Made by a program: the position numbers and the translations under genes. The notes beneath the pieces are model-generated. The model had not been told where the DNA came from. It saw nothing but the letters and a program-made list of their open reading frames with translations, and made no database searches. A stretch of 47,251 nucleotides of DNA from Massilia sp. Root335 (GTDB taxonomy: Bacteria; Pseudomonadota; Gammaproteobacteria; Burkholderiales; Burkholderiaceae_D): positions 269,469 to 316,719 of the forward strand of contig NZ_LMCY01000028.1 in assembly GCF_001425685.1 (NCBI RefSeq), written 5' to 3'. Below, in pieces: positions 24,030-33,036 of this stretch (position 1 is its first letter; each line of letters starts with the position of its first letter).

Positions 24030-25070
24030 TCAGGCCTCCATCGCACGTTTGAATGCCGCGCCCACGCGGTCCGGTCCCGGAAAATACGCCCATTCCTGCG
24101 CGTGCGGGTACGGCGTGTCCCAGCCGGTCACGCGTTCGATGGGCGCTTCCAGGTGGTAGAAGCAGTGCTCCTGCACGAGGGCGGCGAGTTCCGCGCCGAA
24201 GCCGCTGGTGCGCGTCGCTTCGTGGACGACGACGCAGCGGCCGGTCTTCTTGACCGACGCCACGACCGTCTCCAGGTCCAGCGGCCACAAGGTGCGCAGG
24301 TCGATGATCTCCGCGTCGATGCCCGTCTCCTGCGCGGCCGCTTCCGACACCCACACCATCGTGCCGTAGGTGAGCACGGTCAGGTCGGCGCCTTCGCGGA
24401 ACACGGCGGCCTTGTCCAGCGGGACCGTGTAGTAGCCGTCCGGGACCTCGCCCCGGGGATGCTTGGCCCACGAGACGACGGGGCGGTCGTGGTGGCCGTC
24501 GAAGGGGCCGTTGTACAGCCGTTTCGGTTCGAGGAAGATGACCGGGTCGTCGTTCTCGATCGACGCGATGAGGAGGCCTTTCGCGTCGTATGGATTGGAC
24601 GGCATCACGGTGCGCAGGCCGCACACGTGCGTGAAGAACGCTTCCGGGCTCTGGCTGTGCGTCTGGCCGCCGTAGATGCCGCCGCCGCAGGGCATGCGGA
24701 TCGTCAGCGGGGCCGTGAAATCGCCCGCCGAGCGGTAGCGCAGGCGCGCCGCCTCGGACACGATCTGGTCGGTAGCAGGATAAAAATAGTCGGCGAACTG
24801 GATCTCGACGACGGGCCGCAGCCCGTACGCCGCCATGCCGACGGCCGTGCCGACGATGCCGCCTTCCGAGATCGGCGCGTCGAAGCAGCGGTGCTTGCCG
24901 TATTTGACCTGCAGGCCGTCCGTGACGCGGAACACGCCGCCGAAGTAGCCGACGTCCTGGCCGTAGATGACGACGTTGTCGTCGCGCCCGAGCATCACGT
25001 CCATGGCCGAACGGAGGGCCTGGATCATGGTCATCGGGGTCGTCTTGATGTCCTTGTCGATGTCGCGCAT
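24030..25070 (-). CDS. bkdA2: 2-oxoisovalerate dehydrogenase E1 component, beta subunit
   Basis: 346 residues. ATG 25070 is used; a GTG one codon upstream is equally placed. VIYGQDVGYFGGVFRVT, FDAPISEGGIVGTAVG and VEIQFADYFYPATDQIVSE are typical of branched-chain E1-beta subunits, as are GGGIYGGQTHSQSPE and the C-terminal VTGWDTPYPHAQE. It pairs with E1-alpha to decarboxylate the 2-oxo acids from valine, leucine and isoleucine with thiamine diphosphate. It is 4 bp after the E1-alpha stop. Confidence 0.94.
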   Translation of the reverse strand: MRDIDKDIKTTPMTMIQALRSAMDVMLGRDDNVVIYGQDVGYFGGVFRVTDGLQVKYGKHRCFDAPISEGGIVGTAVGMAAYGLRPVVEIQFADYFYPATDQIVSEAARLRYRSAGDFTAPLTIRMPCGGGIYGGQTHSQSPEAFFTHVCGLRTVMPSNPYDAKGLLIASIENDDPVIFLEPKRLYNGPFDGHHDRPVVSWAKHPRGEVPDGYYTVPLDKAAVFREGADLTVLTYGTMVWVSEAAAQETGIDAEIIDLRTLWPLDLETVVASVKKTGRCVVVHEATRTSGFGAELAALVQEHCFYHLEAPIERVTGWDTPYPHAQEWAYFPGPDRVGAAFKRAMEA

Positions 25071-25074
25071 CACC

Positions 25075-26307
25075 TTACACCCCCAGTTGTTGGCGTTGCC
25101 GGCGCAGGTGTTCGGGCATGTCCTTGTAGACGTCCTCGAACATCGACGCGGCGCTCGGCACGCGGCCGTCGATCAGCGTGCCGTGGCGCTCCGCTTCCTT
25201 CTGCGCGGCCACGACCTCGGCTTCCAGTGCGGCCTGCAGGGCCTCGTGTTCCGCGTCCGACCACCAGCCTTTTTTAATCAAGTGACGCCGCAGGCGGCCG
25301 ATCGGGTCGCCCAGCGGGAAATAGGTCCATTCGTCGGCGGGGCGGTAGCGCGACGGGTCGTCCGACGTCGAGTGCGGACCGGCGCGGTACGTCACCCACT
25401 CGATCAAGGTGGGACCGAGGTTGCCGCGGGCCCGTTCCGCGGCCCAGCAGGACGCCGCGTACACGGCGAGGAAATCGTTGCCGTCGACGCGCAGCGACGC
25501 GATGCCGGCGCCGACGCCGCGCGCGGCAAAGCTGACGCTCTCGCCGCCGGCGATGGACTGGAACGTCGAGATCGCCCACTGGTTGTTGACGACGTTCAGG
25601 ATCACGGGCGCCTGGTACACGTGGGCGAACGTGAGGCCCGTGTGGAAATCGCTTTCCGCCGTCGCGCCGTCGCCGATCCAGCCGGACGCAATCTTCGTGT
25701 CGCCCTTGATCGCGGACGCCATCGCCCAGCCGACGGCCTGCGGGATCTGCGTGGCGAGGTTGCCGGAAATGGTGAAGAAGCCCTTCGCCTTCACCGAATA
25801 CATGACGGGCAGCTGGCGCCCCTTCATCGGGTCCGCTTCGTTGGACAGCAGCTGGCACACCATGTCGACGAGCGGATATTCGCGCGCCATCAGGAGGCTT
25901 TGCTGGCGGTACGTGGGAAAACACATGTCGCCGTCGCGCAGCGCGAGGGCGTGGGCGCTGCCGATGGCTTCTTCGCCGAGCGACGTCATGTAGAACGACA
26001 GCTTCTTCTGGCGCTGGGCGATGACCATGCGCGCGTCGAAGATGCGCGTCTTCATCATCGTGCGCAGGCCGAAGCGCAGGGTGTCCCGATCGAGCCCGGG
26101 GTCCCAGGGCCCGACCGCATTGCCGTCGTCGTCCAGCACGCGGATCAGGCCGGACGCGAGGGGCGCCGTGTCCTGGTAGCGGATGTCGCTCGGCGGCCGG
26201 GGCGTCGACCCGGCCGGGTGGATGTCGAGATACGAAAAATCGGTCTTGCAACCCGGACGGCCGGTAGGCTCCGGGACGTGCAGCGACAGAGGTTGACTCT
26301 GGCTCAT
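25075..26307 (-). CDS. bkdA1: 2-oxoisovalerate dehydrogenase E1 component, alpha subunit
   Basis: 410 residues, ATG 26307 with GGGGGAG upstream; an in-frame extension further up lacks this. The thiamine diphosphate motif starts at GWIGDGATAESDFH and ends at NVVNNQWAIS. FYMTSLGEEA and the loop PHSTSDDPSRYR, which is phosphorylated in mitochondrial enzymes, are present. From memory, the length equals that of the Pseudomonas putida protein. It is first in the operon. No Lrp-type BkdR regulator is next to it. Confidence 0.95.
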   Translation of the reverse strand: MSQSQPLSLHVPEPTGRPGCKTDFSYLDIHPAGSTPRPPSDIRYQDTAPLASGLIRVLDDDGNAVGPWDPGLDRDTLRFGLRTMMKTRIFDARMVIAQRQKKLSFYMTSLGEEAIGSAHALALRDGDMCFPTYRQQSLLMAREYPLVDMVCQLLSNEADPMKGRQLPVMYSVKAKGFFTISGNLATQIPQAVGWAMASAIKGDTKIASGWIGDGATAESDFHTGLTFAHVYQAPVILNVVNNQWAISTFQSIAGGESVSFAARGVGAGIASLRVDGNDFLAVYAASCWAAERARGNLGPTLIEWVTYRAGPHSTSDDPSRYRPADEWTYFPLGDPIGRLRRHLIKKGWWSDAEHEALQAALEAEVVAAQKEAERHGTLIDGRVPSAASMFEDVYKDMPEHLRRQRQQLGV

Positions 26308-26524
26308 AAACGCTCCCCCTTGGTAAGGTGTGTGCGGCAGCAACATATTAATTCCGGAAAGACAGCGCACGCCAGCGCGCGCAAGGAATTTTCGTGCTGC
26401 CATGCAGCATGCCGGCGCGGGATCGCCGCGCGCATGCCTGCCGCACCAGGCCGGGACCTTAGCATGCGGCGCAGCGAAGGCGCGCCGATTCGCACAAGGG
26501 GAATGCGGACCCGCCGCCCGACCG

Positions 26525-27505
26525 TCAACCCTGCGCGGCGGCGGCGCTCCGGTCGCTGCGGCAACCGGCGGCGGCCGCGAGGATGAAGGCGGCGGTCGCC
26601 TCCGGGTTCGTCACGGGGAGCATGTGGCCGCCCGCGATCAGCTGCAGGCGCGCGCCGCGCACCTTGTCGGCCAGCGCCTGCCCGTGCGCCTGCGGGTCGA
26701 GGATATGGTCGTCCTTGCCGTACAGGATGGCCACGGGCACGTCGAGCTCGCCGTAGCGCGTCTGCTGCGCGGGCAGGCAATCGGGCAGCGAACGCAGGTC
26801 GTCGGACGCGGACAGGAAGGCGCCGGGGCGCAGGCCGAGCAGGGCGCCGCCGCGCGTCGGGAAATCGTGCGGTACGGGTTCCGGGCCGAACACCGCGTCC
26901 AGCGCCGCGCGCCCGTTCTTGATCGAGACCGGGGTCGCCAGCGTCCACGCGACGATATGGCGCCACAGCGGCGACAGGATCGTGAGGCCGTCGAACACGG
27001 GCGGCACCTCGTCCTGCATGTGCGTCAGCGGCGCGACGAGGGCCAGGGCCCCCACGTGGCGCGGATGATCCAGCGCGAGCGCGAGGGCGAGCGCGCCGCC
27101 CAGCGAATGGCCGACGACGAGCGGCGCATCGAGCGCCAGGGTGTCGATCAGCGCGGCGAGGATGGCGGCCTGGGTGCGCAGGTCCGCCGGCGTGCCCGGC
27201 GCGCGCGTCGAGAAGCCGGCGCCGGGCCGGTCGACGGCGACGACCCGGTGGCGTCCCGCGAGGCGGGCCGCGACGCCGTAGGTGAAGTGGTCGAGCTGGC
27301 CGGCGAGGCCGTGCACGAGCAGGATCGCGGGCGCGCCGGGGTCGCCGCCGAACTCGCGCACGTGCAGGCGCGCGCCGGGCACGTCGATGAAGCGTCCCGT
27401 CGGCGGCAACAGGGCTTCGACCTTGCGCTTCATGTACACGGTGAACAGGCAAGCCAGCGCGACGAACAGGGCCGCGACGGCCAGGAAGGACAGGACGATA
27501 ATCAT
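26525..27505 (-). CDS. Alpha/beta hydrolase with N-terminal membrane anchor
   Basis: 326 residues from ATG 27505. A single hydrophobic helix (IIVLSFLAVAALFVALACLF) at residues 2-21 is followed by KRK, so the catalytic domain probably stays attached to the inner membrane. The nucleophile is Ser134 in GHSLGG, the acid Asp266 in YGKDDHIL and the base His294 in GGHMLP; LLVHGLAG forms the oxyanion loop. The substrate is unknown; esterase, lipase-like and dehalogenase-type members share these motifs. It is divergent from the TetR gene and may be its target. Confidence 0.82.
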   Translation of the reverse strand: MIIVLSFLAVAALFVALACLFTVYMKRKVEALLPPTGRFIDVPGARLHVREFGGDPGAPAILLVHGLAGQLDHFTYGVAARLAGRHRVVAVDRPGAGFSTRAPGTPADLRTQAAILAALIDTLALDAPLVVGHSLGGALALALALDHPRHVGALALVAPLTHMQDEVPPVFDGLTILSPLWRHIVAWTLATPVSIKNGRAALDAVFGPEPVPHDFPTRGGALLGLRPGAFLSASDDLRSLPDCLPAQQTRYGELDVPVAILYGKDDHILDPQAHGQALADKVRGARLQLIAGGHMLPVTNPEATAAFILAAAAGCRSDRSAAAAQG

Positions 27506-27588
27506 CGCTTGATCGCTTTCTCGAGGAGGCTCCGGTCGGCGACGGTCGGCGCGCCGAAGCATGGCGTCTCGCGTCGCGGATCGTGTAA

Positions 27589-27612
27589 TATTGACACCAT
27601 ATATTGTCACAA
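27589..27612. promoter_or_regulatory. Candidate TetR operator and divergent promoter
   Basis: TGACA (27592-27596) and TGTCA (27605-27609) form an inverted repeat with an 8-base AT-rich spacer, midway between the divergent hydrolase and TetR genes. TTGACA at 27591 could be a -35 box for the regulator. The site is the only AT-rich symmetric element in this gap. Confidence 0.45.
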
Positions 27613-27646
27613 GTTGATGCTGAATGTTCTGTGCGAAAATAGAAGG

Positions 27647-28285
27647 ATGCCTCCAGAATCTTTACAACCGGCCCGGCCCTATCGTGGTGTTCCGCAAGAC
27701 GAACGCCGCGCCCAGCGGCGCGCCCAGCTGATCGGGGCGGCCGTCGCCGTGTATGGCGAGCGCGGCTATCGCCTGTCGACCGTCAAGGCGGTCTGCGAAG
27801 CCGCCGGGCTCACCGAACGTTATTTTTACGAATCCTTCGCCAACAGCGAAGAACTCTTGATCGCGTCGTTCAACGCCGTCACGTACAGCGTGCTGGGCGA
27901 GATCACCGAGGCGGCGCACCAGGCCGGCCGCAGCCGGGTCGCGCGGGCGCGGGCGATGCTGCACACTTATTTCGCGGCGCTGCAGCGCGAGCCGCGCTCG
28001 GCGCGCGTGTTCCTCGTCGAGATCCGCGGCGTCAGCCGCGCCGTCGACAAGGCCTTCGACGGCGCGCTGCGCGCCATCGGCGAACAGGTCGGCCGCCTCG
28101 TCGTGCCGCCCGGCGTGCCGGCCGATCCGCTGCTGGAAGCGGGCATCGTGGGCGGCGTGATCCACATCGCGCTGCGCTGGATCGAGGACGGTTACACGCC
28201 CGACATCGAGATCGTCACCGACAGCGCGCTGCGCCTCGGCATGGTGTTGGGACGGGCGCCCGCGCGCGGCACGGCCGCGGCCTGA
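27647..28285 (+). CDS. TetR-family transcriptional regulator
   Basis: 212 residues from ATG 27647. The helix-turn-helix is YRLSTVKAVCEAAGLTERYFY (about 40-60) followed by FANSEELL, the hallmark of the family. The C-terminal ligand domain is not recognisable in detail. AGAAGG abuts the chosen ATG, which is too close for a standard ribosome site; an ATG at 27616 in the same frame is the alternative. It is divergent from the alpha/beta hydrolase with an inverted repeat between them, so local repression is likely. The effector is unknown. Confidence 0.88.
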   Translation: MPPESLQPARPYRGVPQDERRAQRRAQLIGAAVAVYGERGYRLSTVKAVCEAAGLTERYFYESFANSEELLIASFNAVTYSVLGEITEAAHQAGRSRVARARAMLHTYFAALQREPRSARVFLVEIRGVSRAVDKAFDGALRAIGEQVGRLVVPPGVPADPLLEAGIVGGVIHIALRWIEDGYTPDIEIVTDSALRLGMVLGRAPARGTAAA

Positions 28286-28295
28286 CGCTCAGGCC
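28279..28295. terminator. Compact hairpin holding both convergent stop codons
   Basis: GGCCTGA-CGC-TCAGGCC is a perfect 7-bp stem with a 3-base loop. The TGA of the TetR gene lies in the left arm and the TGA of xthA in the right arm. Only 3 bp separate the genes. It lacks a T-run, so any terminator role is uncertain. Confidence 0.45.
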
Positions 28296-29074
28296 AGTTT
28301 CGGCCAGTCCAGCTCGATCCAAGTGGGCGCGTGGTCGCTCGGTTTCGGGCGCCCGCGCACGTCGCGGTCGACGCCCGCGGCCTTGAGTTTCGGCGCCAGC
28401 GCGGGGCTCAGCAACAGGTGGTCGATGCGCAGGCCGGCATTGCGGCCGTACGCGTCACGGAAATAATCCCAGAAGGTGTAGATGACCTCATCCGGATGCA
28501 TCGTGCGCAGCGCGTCCGTCCAGCCCTGGTCGAGCAGGCGCCGGTACGCTTCCCGCGTCTCCGGGCGGAACAGCGCGTCGTCGAGCCAGCGCTCGGGCTT
28601 GTACACGTCGAGTTCCGTCGGCATGACGTTGTAGTCGCCCGCGATGACGACCGGGGCGCCCGTCGCGATCAGTTCCTGCGCGCGCACGTGCAGGCGCGCG
28701 AACCAGCGCAGCTTGTAATCGAACTTGGGACCGGGAGCCGGATTGCCGTTCGGCAGATACAGGCAAGCGACGAGGATGCCGTTCACGATGGCCTCGATGT
28801 AGCGGCTTTGCTCGTCTTCCGGGTCGCCCGGCAGGCCGCGCTGCAGTTCCTGCGGCTCCGTCCCGCGCGCGAGGATCGCGACGCCGTTCCAGCTCTTCTG
28901 GCCGTGCCAGATGGGGCAATAACCCGCCGCGCGGATCTCCATCTCCGGAAATTTCTCCTGCGGTGCCTTGAGTTCCTGCAGGCAGGCGACGTCCGGCTGC
29001 GTCTCTTCCAGCCATTGCAGCAGGGCGGGGAGGCGGCTGTTGATGCCGTTGACGTTGAAGGTGGCGATGCGCAT
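28289..29074 (-). CDS. xthA: Exodeoxyribonuclease III
   Basis: 261 residues from ATG 29074. The AP-endonuclease fold is shown by MRIATFNVNGINSRL, LQELKAPQEKFP (metal-binding Glu), GDYNVMPTELD (catalytic Asp and Asn), GLRIDHLLLSP and the final SDHAPTWIEL with the catalytic Asp-His. It repairs abasic sites and removes 3' blocking groups. It converges with the TetR gene and is divergent from the GH31 gene. Confidence 0.93.
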   Translation of the reverse strand: MRIATFNVNGINSRLPALLQWLEETQPDVACLQELKAPQEKFPEMEIRAAGYCPIWHGQKSWNGVAILARGTEPQELQRGLPGDPEDEQSRYIEAIVNGILVACLYLPNGNPAPGPKFDYKLRWFARLHVRAQELIATGAPVVIAGDYNVMPTELDVYKPERWLDDALFRPETREAYRRLLDQGWTDALRTMHPDEVIYTFWDYFRDAYGRNAGLRIDHLLLSPALAPKLKAAGVDRDVRGRPKPSDHAPTWIELDWPKLA

Positions 29075-29165
29075 GGGGTCTCTCATGGGTTGTCGTTGCC
29101 GCTATTCTGACCCGAGAACGCCGCCGGCGCCGCACGAAGCGGGAAAGTAGTCAAACTACGTAATA

Positions 29166-29189
29166 TTGTACAAGAATATGTGCGTACAA
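29166..29189. promoter_or_regulatory. Inverted repeat TTGTAC/GTACAA upstream of the GH31 gene
   Basis: TTGTAC (29166-29171) and GTACAA (29184-29189) are perfect 6-base arms around a 12-base spacer. The left arm alone extends to the palindrome TTGTACAA. It lies in the AT-rich gap between xthA and the GH31 gene and could be an operator. Confidence 0.35.
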
Positions 29190-29213
29190 GCCCTTGGTTG
29201 TAGCTTTTCTACG

Positions 29214-29225
29214 TTAACCGGTTAA
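29214..29225. promoter_or_regulatory. Palindrome TTAACCGGTTAA, possible LacI-type operator of the GH31 gene
   Basis: A perfect 12-bp palindrome with a central CG step, the style bound by many LacI-family sugar repressors. It ends 38 bp before the GH31 start. It differs from the CGAAATCGATTTCG core at 13281, so another regulator is expected. Confidence 0.5.
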
Positions 29226-29263
29226 AATTCCCGATTCCAACAACGACAACGAGACGGGAGACC

Positions 29264-31663
29264 ATGAAACCCATCCCCCACGCCGTGCTCGCCCTGTGCC
29301 TGGCCGCCAGCCTGCCCGCACTGGCGCAGAACGCGGACCGCGCCTTCCTCGGCTACAAGAACGACAATGGCACGCTGGACATTACCACCAGCGACGGCCG
29401 CTACCTGATCCGCCCGTACGACGCCAACATCGTCGAGACGAGTTTCGTGCCGCGCGGGGAGACGTTCGACCCGGTATCGCACGCCGTCGTGCTGGCGCCC
29501 GGCCAGGCGCAGGCGTCCGTGAAGGAGGCGGACGGCCGCATCCAGCTGGTCACGGACGGCATCACGGTGACGGTCGAGAAATCGCCGTTCCGCATCAGTT
29601 ATGCGTACAAGGGCCGTCCGCTGGTCGCCGAAAAGCACGGTTACGCTCACGCCGGGGACCTGGACAGCATCGACTTCGCGCTCGAGGACGACGAAGCGCT
29701 GTATGGCGCCGGTTCGCGCGCGGTCGGCATGAACCGGCGCGGCCAGCGCTTGCGCCTGTACAACAAGGCGTCCTATGCGTTCGGCAGCCACGCGGCGCAG
29801 ATGGGCTATGGCATTCCGATGGCGCTGTCGTCGCACAAGTACGCGCTGCACTTCGATAATCCGCAGGCCGGCTGGCTCGATTTCGACAGCCGCAAGGACG
29901 GCACCCTGCGCTACGAAGTGATGGGCGGCCGCAAGACCTACCAGGTGATCGCGGGCGACGACTGGGCCCAGCTGATGGACGAGACGACGCGCCTGACGGG
30001 CCGCCAGCCGCTGCCGCCGCGCTGGGCGTTCGGCAATTTCGCCAGCCGCTTCGGCTACCACACCGAAGCCGAGACGCGCGCCGTCGTCGACAAGTTCATC
30101 GCCGACGGCATCCCGCTGGACGCCGTCGTGCTCGACCTGTACTGGTTCGGCAAGACCATCAAGGGCACGATGGGCAACCTCGCCTGGGACCGCGACAGCT
30201 TCCCCCATCCGGAGGCGATGATGGCCGACTTCAGGAAGAAGGGCGTCAACACCGTCGTGATCACGGAACCGTTCGTGCTGACGACGTCGAAGCGCTGGCA
30301 GGACGCCGTGCGGCACGGCGTGCTCGCGACGGATGCGGACGGCAAACCGTTCACCTTCGATTTCTACTTCGGGAACACCGGCCTCATCGACGTGTTCAAG
30401 CCGCAGGCGCGCGACTGGTTCTGGAACATCTACAAGGAACTCAAGGCGGGCGGCGTGGCCGGCTGGTGGGGCGACCTGGGCGAGCCGGAAATGCATCCGT
30501 CCGCCGCGCGCCACGCGACGGGCAGCGCGGACCAGGTCCACAACATCTATGGCCACGAATGGGCGCACCTGATCGCCGACGGCTACGCGCGCGACTATCC
30601 GCAGGAGCGGCCGTTCATCCTGATGCGCTCGGGCTATTCGGGCTCGCAGCGCTTCGGCATGATCCCGTGGTCGGGCGACGTCCGCCGCGGCTGGGACGGC
30701 CTGCAGTCGCAGATGGAGATCGCGCTGCAGATGGGCATGCAGGGCCAGGCGTACATGCACTCCGACCTGGGCGGCTTCGCGGGGCCCGTGCTGGACGACG
30801 AGCTGTACGTGCGCTGGCTGCAGTACGGCGTGTTCCAGCCGATCTTCCGCCCGCACGCGCAGGAAGAAGTGCCGGCGGAAGCCGTGTTCCGCACGCCGGC
30901 CGTGAAGGCGCTCGCGCGCACCGCCATCCGCCTGCGCTACGCCATGCTGCCGTATAACTACACGGCCGCGTTCGACGACAGCCGCACGGGCATGCCGCTG
31001 ATGCGTCCCGTCCTGTTCGAGGACCCGGACAACGACATGCTGCCGACGAACGCCGTGGCGTCCACATATTTGTGGGGCCCGGACTTCCTCGTCGCGCCCG
31101 TGACGGAACCGAATGCCGTGCGCAAGGAAGTCGTGTTTCCGCGCAAGGGCAGCGTGTGGTTCGACTTTTATACGGACGAACCGCACCGCGGCGGCATCAT
31201 CGAGACGGTGGCCACCCGGCCGGACCGCATCCCGACGTTCGTCCGCGCCGGCGCCTTCGTTCCGCTCGCGCAGCCCGTGCAGAGTACGCGCGACTATTCG
31301 ACGGCGCAGCTCGACCTGCATTACTGGCACGATGCCGGCGTGACGGCGGCCGAGGGGCACCTGTACGACGACGACGGCCACACGGCGCACGCCTACGAAT
31401 CCGGCAAGTACGAACTGGTGCGCTTCTCGAGCCGCCTGGCCGACGGCCGCCTCGCGCTCGACATCGTGCCCGAGACCGGCGCCGCGGCGACGCCCACCGC
31501 GCGCACCTTCGACCTGAAGGTGCACAACGTGGCGGCCCGTCCGCGCGCCGTGCAGGCCGGCGGCAAGCCCGTGGCGTTCCGCTGGGACGCCAAACGGCGC
31601 GTGCTCGACGTGCCGCTGCCGGCCGTCCGGTCGGCGCCGCTGCGGGTCGTCGTGACCTTGTAA
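29264..31663 (+). CDS. Glycoside hydrolase family 31 (alpha-glucosidase/alpha-xylosidase type), secreted
   Basis: 799 residues, ATG with GGGAG upstream. The signal peptide ends at LPALA, about residue 21, so the enzyme is exported, probably to the periplasm. An N-terminal beta-sandwich is followed by the TIM barrel. The nucleophile is Asp404 in WWGDLGEPE and the acid/base is Asp501 in MHSDLGGF. DLYWFGK, FHPHAQEE-like FRPHAQEE and a C-terminal beta domain fit GH31. The enzyme should release alpha-linked sugar from non-reducing ends; glucose or xylose cannot be told apart. It stands alone, with its own palindromes upstream and a strong hairpin downstream. Confidence 0.9.
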   Translation: MKPIPHAVLALCLAASLPALAQNADRAFLGYKNDNGTLDITTSDGRYLIRPYDANIVETSFVPRGETFDPVSHAVVLAPGQAQASVKEADGRIQLVTDGITVTVEKSPFRISYAYKGRPLVAEKHGYAHAGDLDSIDFALEDDEALYGAGSRAVGMNRRGQRLRLYNKASYAFGSHAAQMGYGIPMALSSHKYALHFDNPQAGWLDFDSRKDGTLRYEVMGGRKTYQVIAGDDWAQLMDETTRLTGRQPLPPRWAFGNFASRFGYHTEAETRAVVDKFIADGIPLDAVVLDLYWFGKTIKGTMGNLAWDRDSFPHPEAMMADFRKKGVNTVVITEPFVLTTSKRWQDAVRHGVLATDADGKPFTFDFYFGNTGLIDVFKPQARDWFWNIYKELKAGGVAGWWGDLGEPEMHPSAARHATGSADQVHNIYGHEWAHLIADGYARDYPQERPFILMRSGYSGSQRFGMIPWSGDVRRGWDGLQSQMEIALQMGMQGQAYMHSDLGGFAGPVLDDELYVRWLQYGVFQPIFRPHAQEEVPAEAVFRTPAVKALARTAIRLRYAMLPYNYTAAFDDSRTGMPLMRPVLFEDPDNDMLPTNAVASTYLWGPDFLVAPVTEPNAVRKEVVFPRKGSVWFDFYTDEPHRGGIIETVATRPDRIPTFVRAGAFVPLAQPVQSTRDYSTAQLDLHYWHDAGVTAAEGHLYDDDGHTAHAYESGKYELVRFSSRLADGRLALDIVPETGAAATPTARTFDLKVHNVAARPRAVQAGGKPVAFRWDAKRRVLDVPLPAVRSAPLRVVVTL

Positions 31664-31672
31664 GAGGTCATA

Positions 31673-31706
31673 CGGATCGTGCCTGCCGGAAAGCAGGCAC
31701 GATCCG
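31673..31706 (+). terminator. Strong hairpin after the GH31 gene
   Basis: CGGATCGTGCCTGC (31673-31686) pairs perfectly with GCAGGCACGATCCG (31693-31706) around a 6-base loop CGGAAA, starting 9 bp after the GH31 stop. No T-run follows, so it may stop or protect the 3' end of the mRNA without being a standard intrinsic terminator. Confidence 0.6.
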
Positions 31707-31753
31707 CGCGGGCAGCCGCGCTCCGCGCCTGGACGGGATTCGGTACACTGCCC

Positions 31754-31769
31754 ATCCGGTTATCCGGAT
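31754..31769. promoter_or_regulatory. Inverted repeat ATCCGG-TTAT-CCGGAT before the Pro/Ala-rich protein gene
   Basis: Two perfect 6-base arms around TTAT, 13 bp before the ATG at 31783. It may be an operator or part of a leader hairpin. Confidence 0.3.
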
Positions 31770-31782
31770 TGCGCACCGCACG

Positions 31783-33021
31783 ATGAAGACCCAACTGTTG
31801 CAAGACTTCCAGGAAAGCGGCTCGGCGCCATCGGCGTCGAAGCCGGCGGACCCGCCGCCAGTCGCCGCACCGACGCCTGCGCCGGCGGCGCCGGACGACG
31901 TCCGCGCGGCGCCGGCCGCGGGGCCGCGGCCGGCCGTCTGGCACGGCCCCGGCGGGCAGCGCGCCGAGGCCGGCGCGGCCGTCCAGCGGGCGGACCCGGG
32001 CGCCATGCAGCGCGCGCCGGACACGCCGGCCCGCGGCCTCGGCGCGGCCATCGAAGCGTGGGCCGAGCGCGCCGCGCAAGAGCGGCCCGCGCCTGCTGCG
32101 CAAGGTCGGCCCGCGGCGCCGGCTTCCGCGCCGCCGCAAGCGACGCAGCCCCCGCAAACGGCGGCGCCGGCGCAGGAGGCGACGTTGCCGGGGCAGCATG
32201 CGCGCCACCGGCCCGTGCCGTCCGTCGCGCCAGCCGAAACACGCGAAACGCCCGCGGCGCCGGCACCCGGCAACCACGTCCCGCCGCGGCGGCCACCCGA
32301 ACCCCACGTCGATCCCGGCACGATCCCGCGCCCCGTCCAGCCCGAGGCGGAAGCCGACTGGCTCGCCGCCCGCATGCGCGCGGAAGCGTCCCTGCGCGAA
32401 ACGCCGGCCTGGAGCAGCATGTGGACGCGCCGCCTCGTCACCTGGAGCATCGCCGGCGGCCTGCTGGCCGGCCTGGCGGCGGGCGGATTGTGGCTGTACG
32501 AGGAAAACCGCGTCGACGGGGCGCTCGTGGTCGTGGCCAATACGACGCCGACGCCGACGCCGGCACCGGCGCCGCCCGTGGCGGCCAGCGGCGCGCAGGC
32601 GTTCGCCGCCGGTGCGCCGGCCGCCGCTGCCGACGTGGTGAGGCCGATCCCGGCGCCGCCCGAACCGGAAGTCGGGAATGCCCCCTTGCAGCCGGCGCCC
32701 GCGCCCGAGCCGGCGACGGCGGCCGCCGTGCCGCATCCCGCCGCGGCCGGCCCGGCGACGGCCGACGTCGAACCGCCCCGGCGCGCGCCACGCCACGCGG
32801 CGTCCGCGCGCAAGCGCGCCGTGGCGAAAGTGCGCCACGCCGAAGCGCGGGACGAGACGCGGGACGAGACGCGGGACCGTGCGCCGGCCGCCCTCACGCC
32901 GTCGCCGCGCGAGCGGCGCGAAGAGACGCTGATGCAATGCCGGGCCCACGGCTACGACGAGCGCCAGTGCTTCCAGCACGCCTGTACGATGACGCGCTAC
33001 GGTTTCGTCTGCAAAGGGTGA
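31783..33021 (+). CDS. Pro/Ala-rich single-span membrane protein of unknown function
   Basis: 412 residues from ATG 31783. The first 217 residues are very rich in Ala and Pro and probably disordered. One membrane span follows at about 218-240 (LVTWSIAGGLLAGLAAGGLW). The outer part is again Pro/Ala-rich, with KxxR-type basic stretches and the short repeat RDETRDETRD at about 355-365. The last 30 residues are different: they hold four Cys (MQCRAHG, RQCFQHAC, FVCKG) and look like a small folded module, perhaps with two disulfides. Layout recalls wall-spanning proteins of the TonB kind, but with a cytoplasmic half. I do not recognise the family. Confidence 0.7.
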   Translation: MKTQLLQDFQESGSAPSASKPADPPPVAAPTPAPAAPDDVRAAPAAGPRPAVWHGPGGQRAEAGAAVQRADPGAMQRAPDTPARGLGAAIEAWAERAAQERPAPAAQGRPAAPASAPPQATQPPQTAAPAQEATLPGQHARHRPVPSVAPAETRETPAAPAPGNHVPPRRPPEPHVDPGTIPRPVQPEAEADWLAARMRAEASLRETPAWSSMWTRRLVTWSIAGGLLAGLAAGGLWLYEENRVDGALVVVANTTPTPTPAPAPPVAASGAQAFAAGAPAAAADVVRPIPAPPEPEVGNAPLQPAPAPEPATAAAVPHPAAAGPATADVEPPRRAPRHAASARKRAVAKVRHAEARDETRDETRDRAPAALTPSPRERREETLMQCRAHGYDERQCFQHACTMTRYGFVCKG

Positions 33022-33036
33022 GCGCGGCGGACGCCG

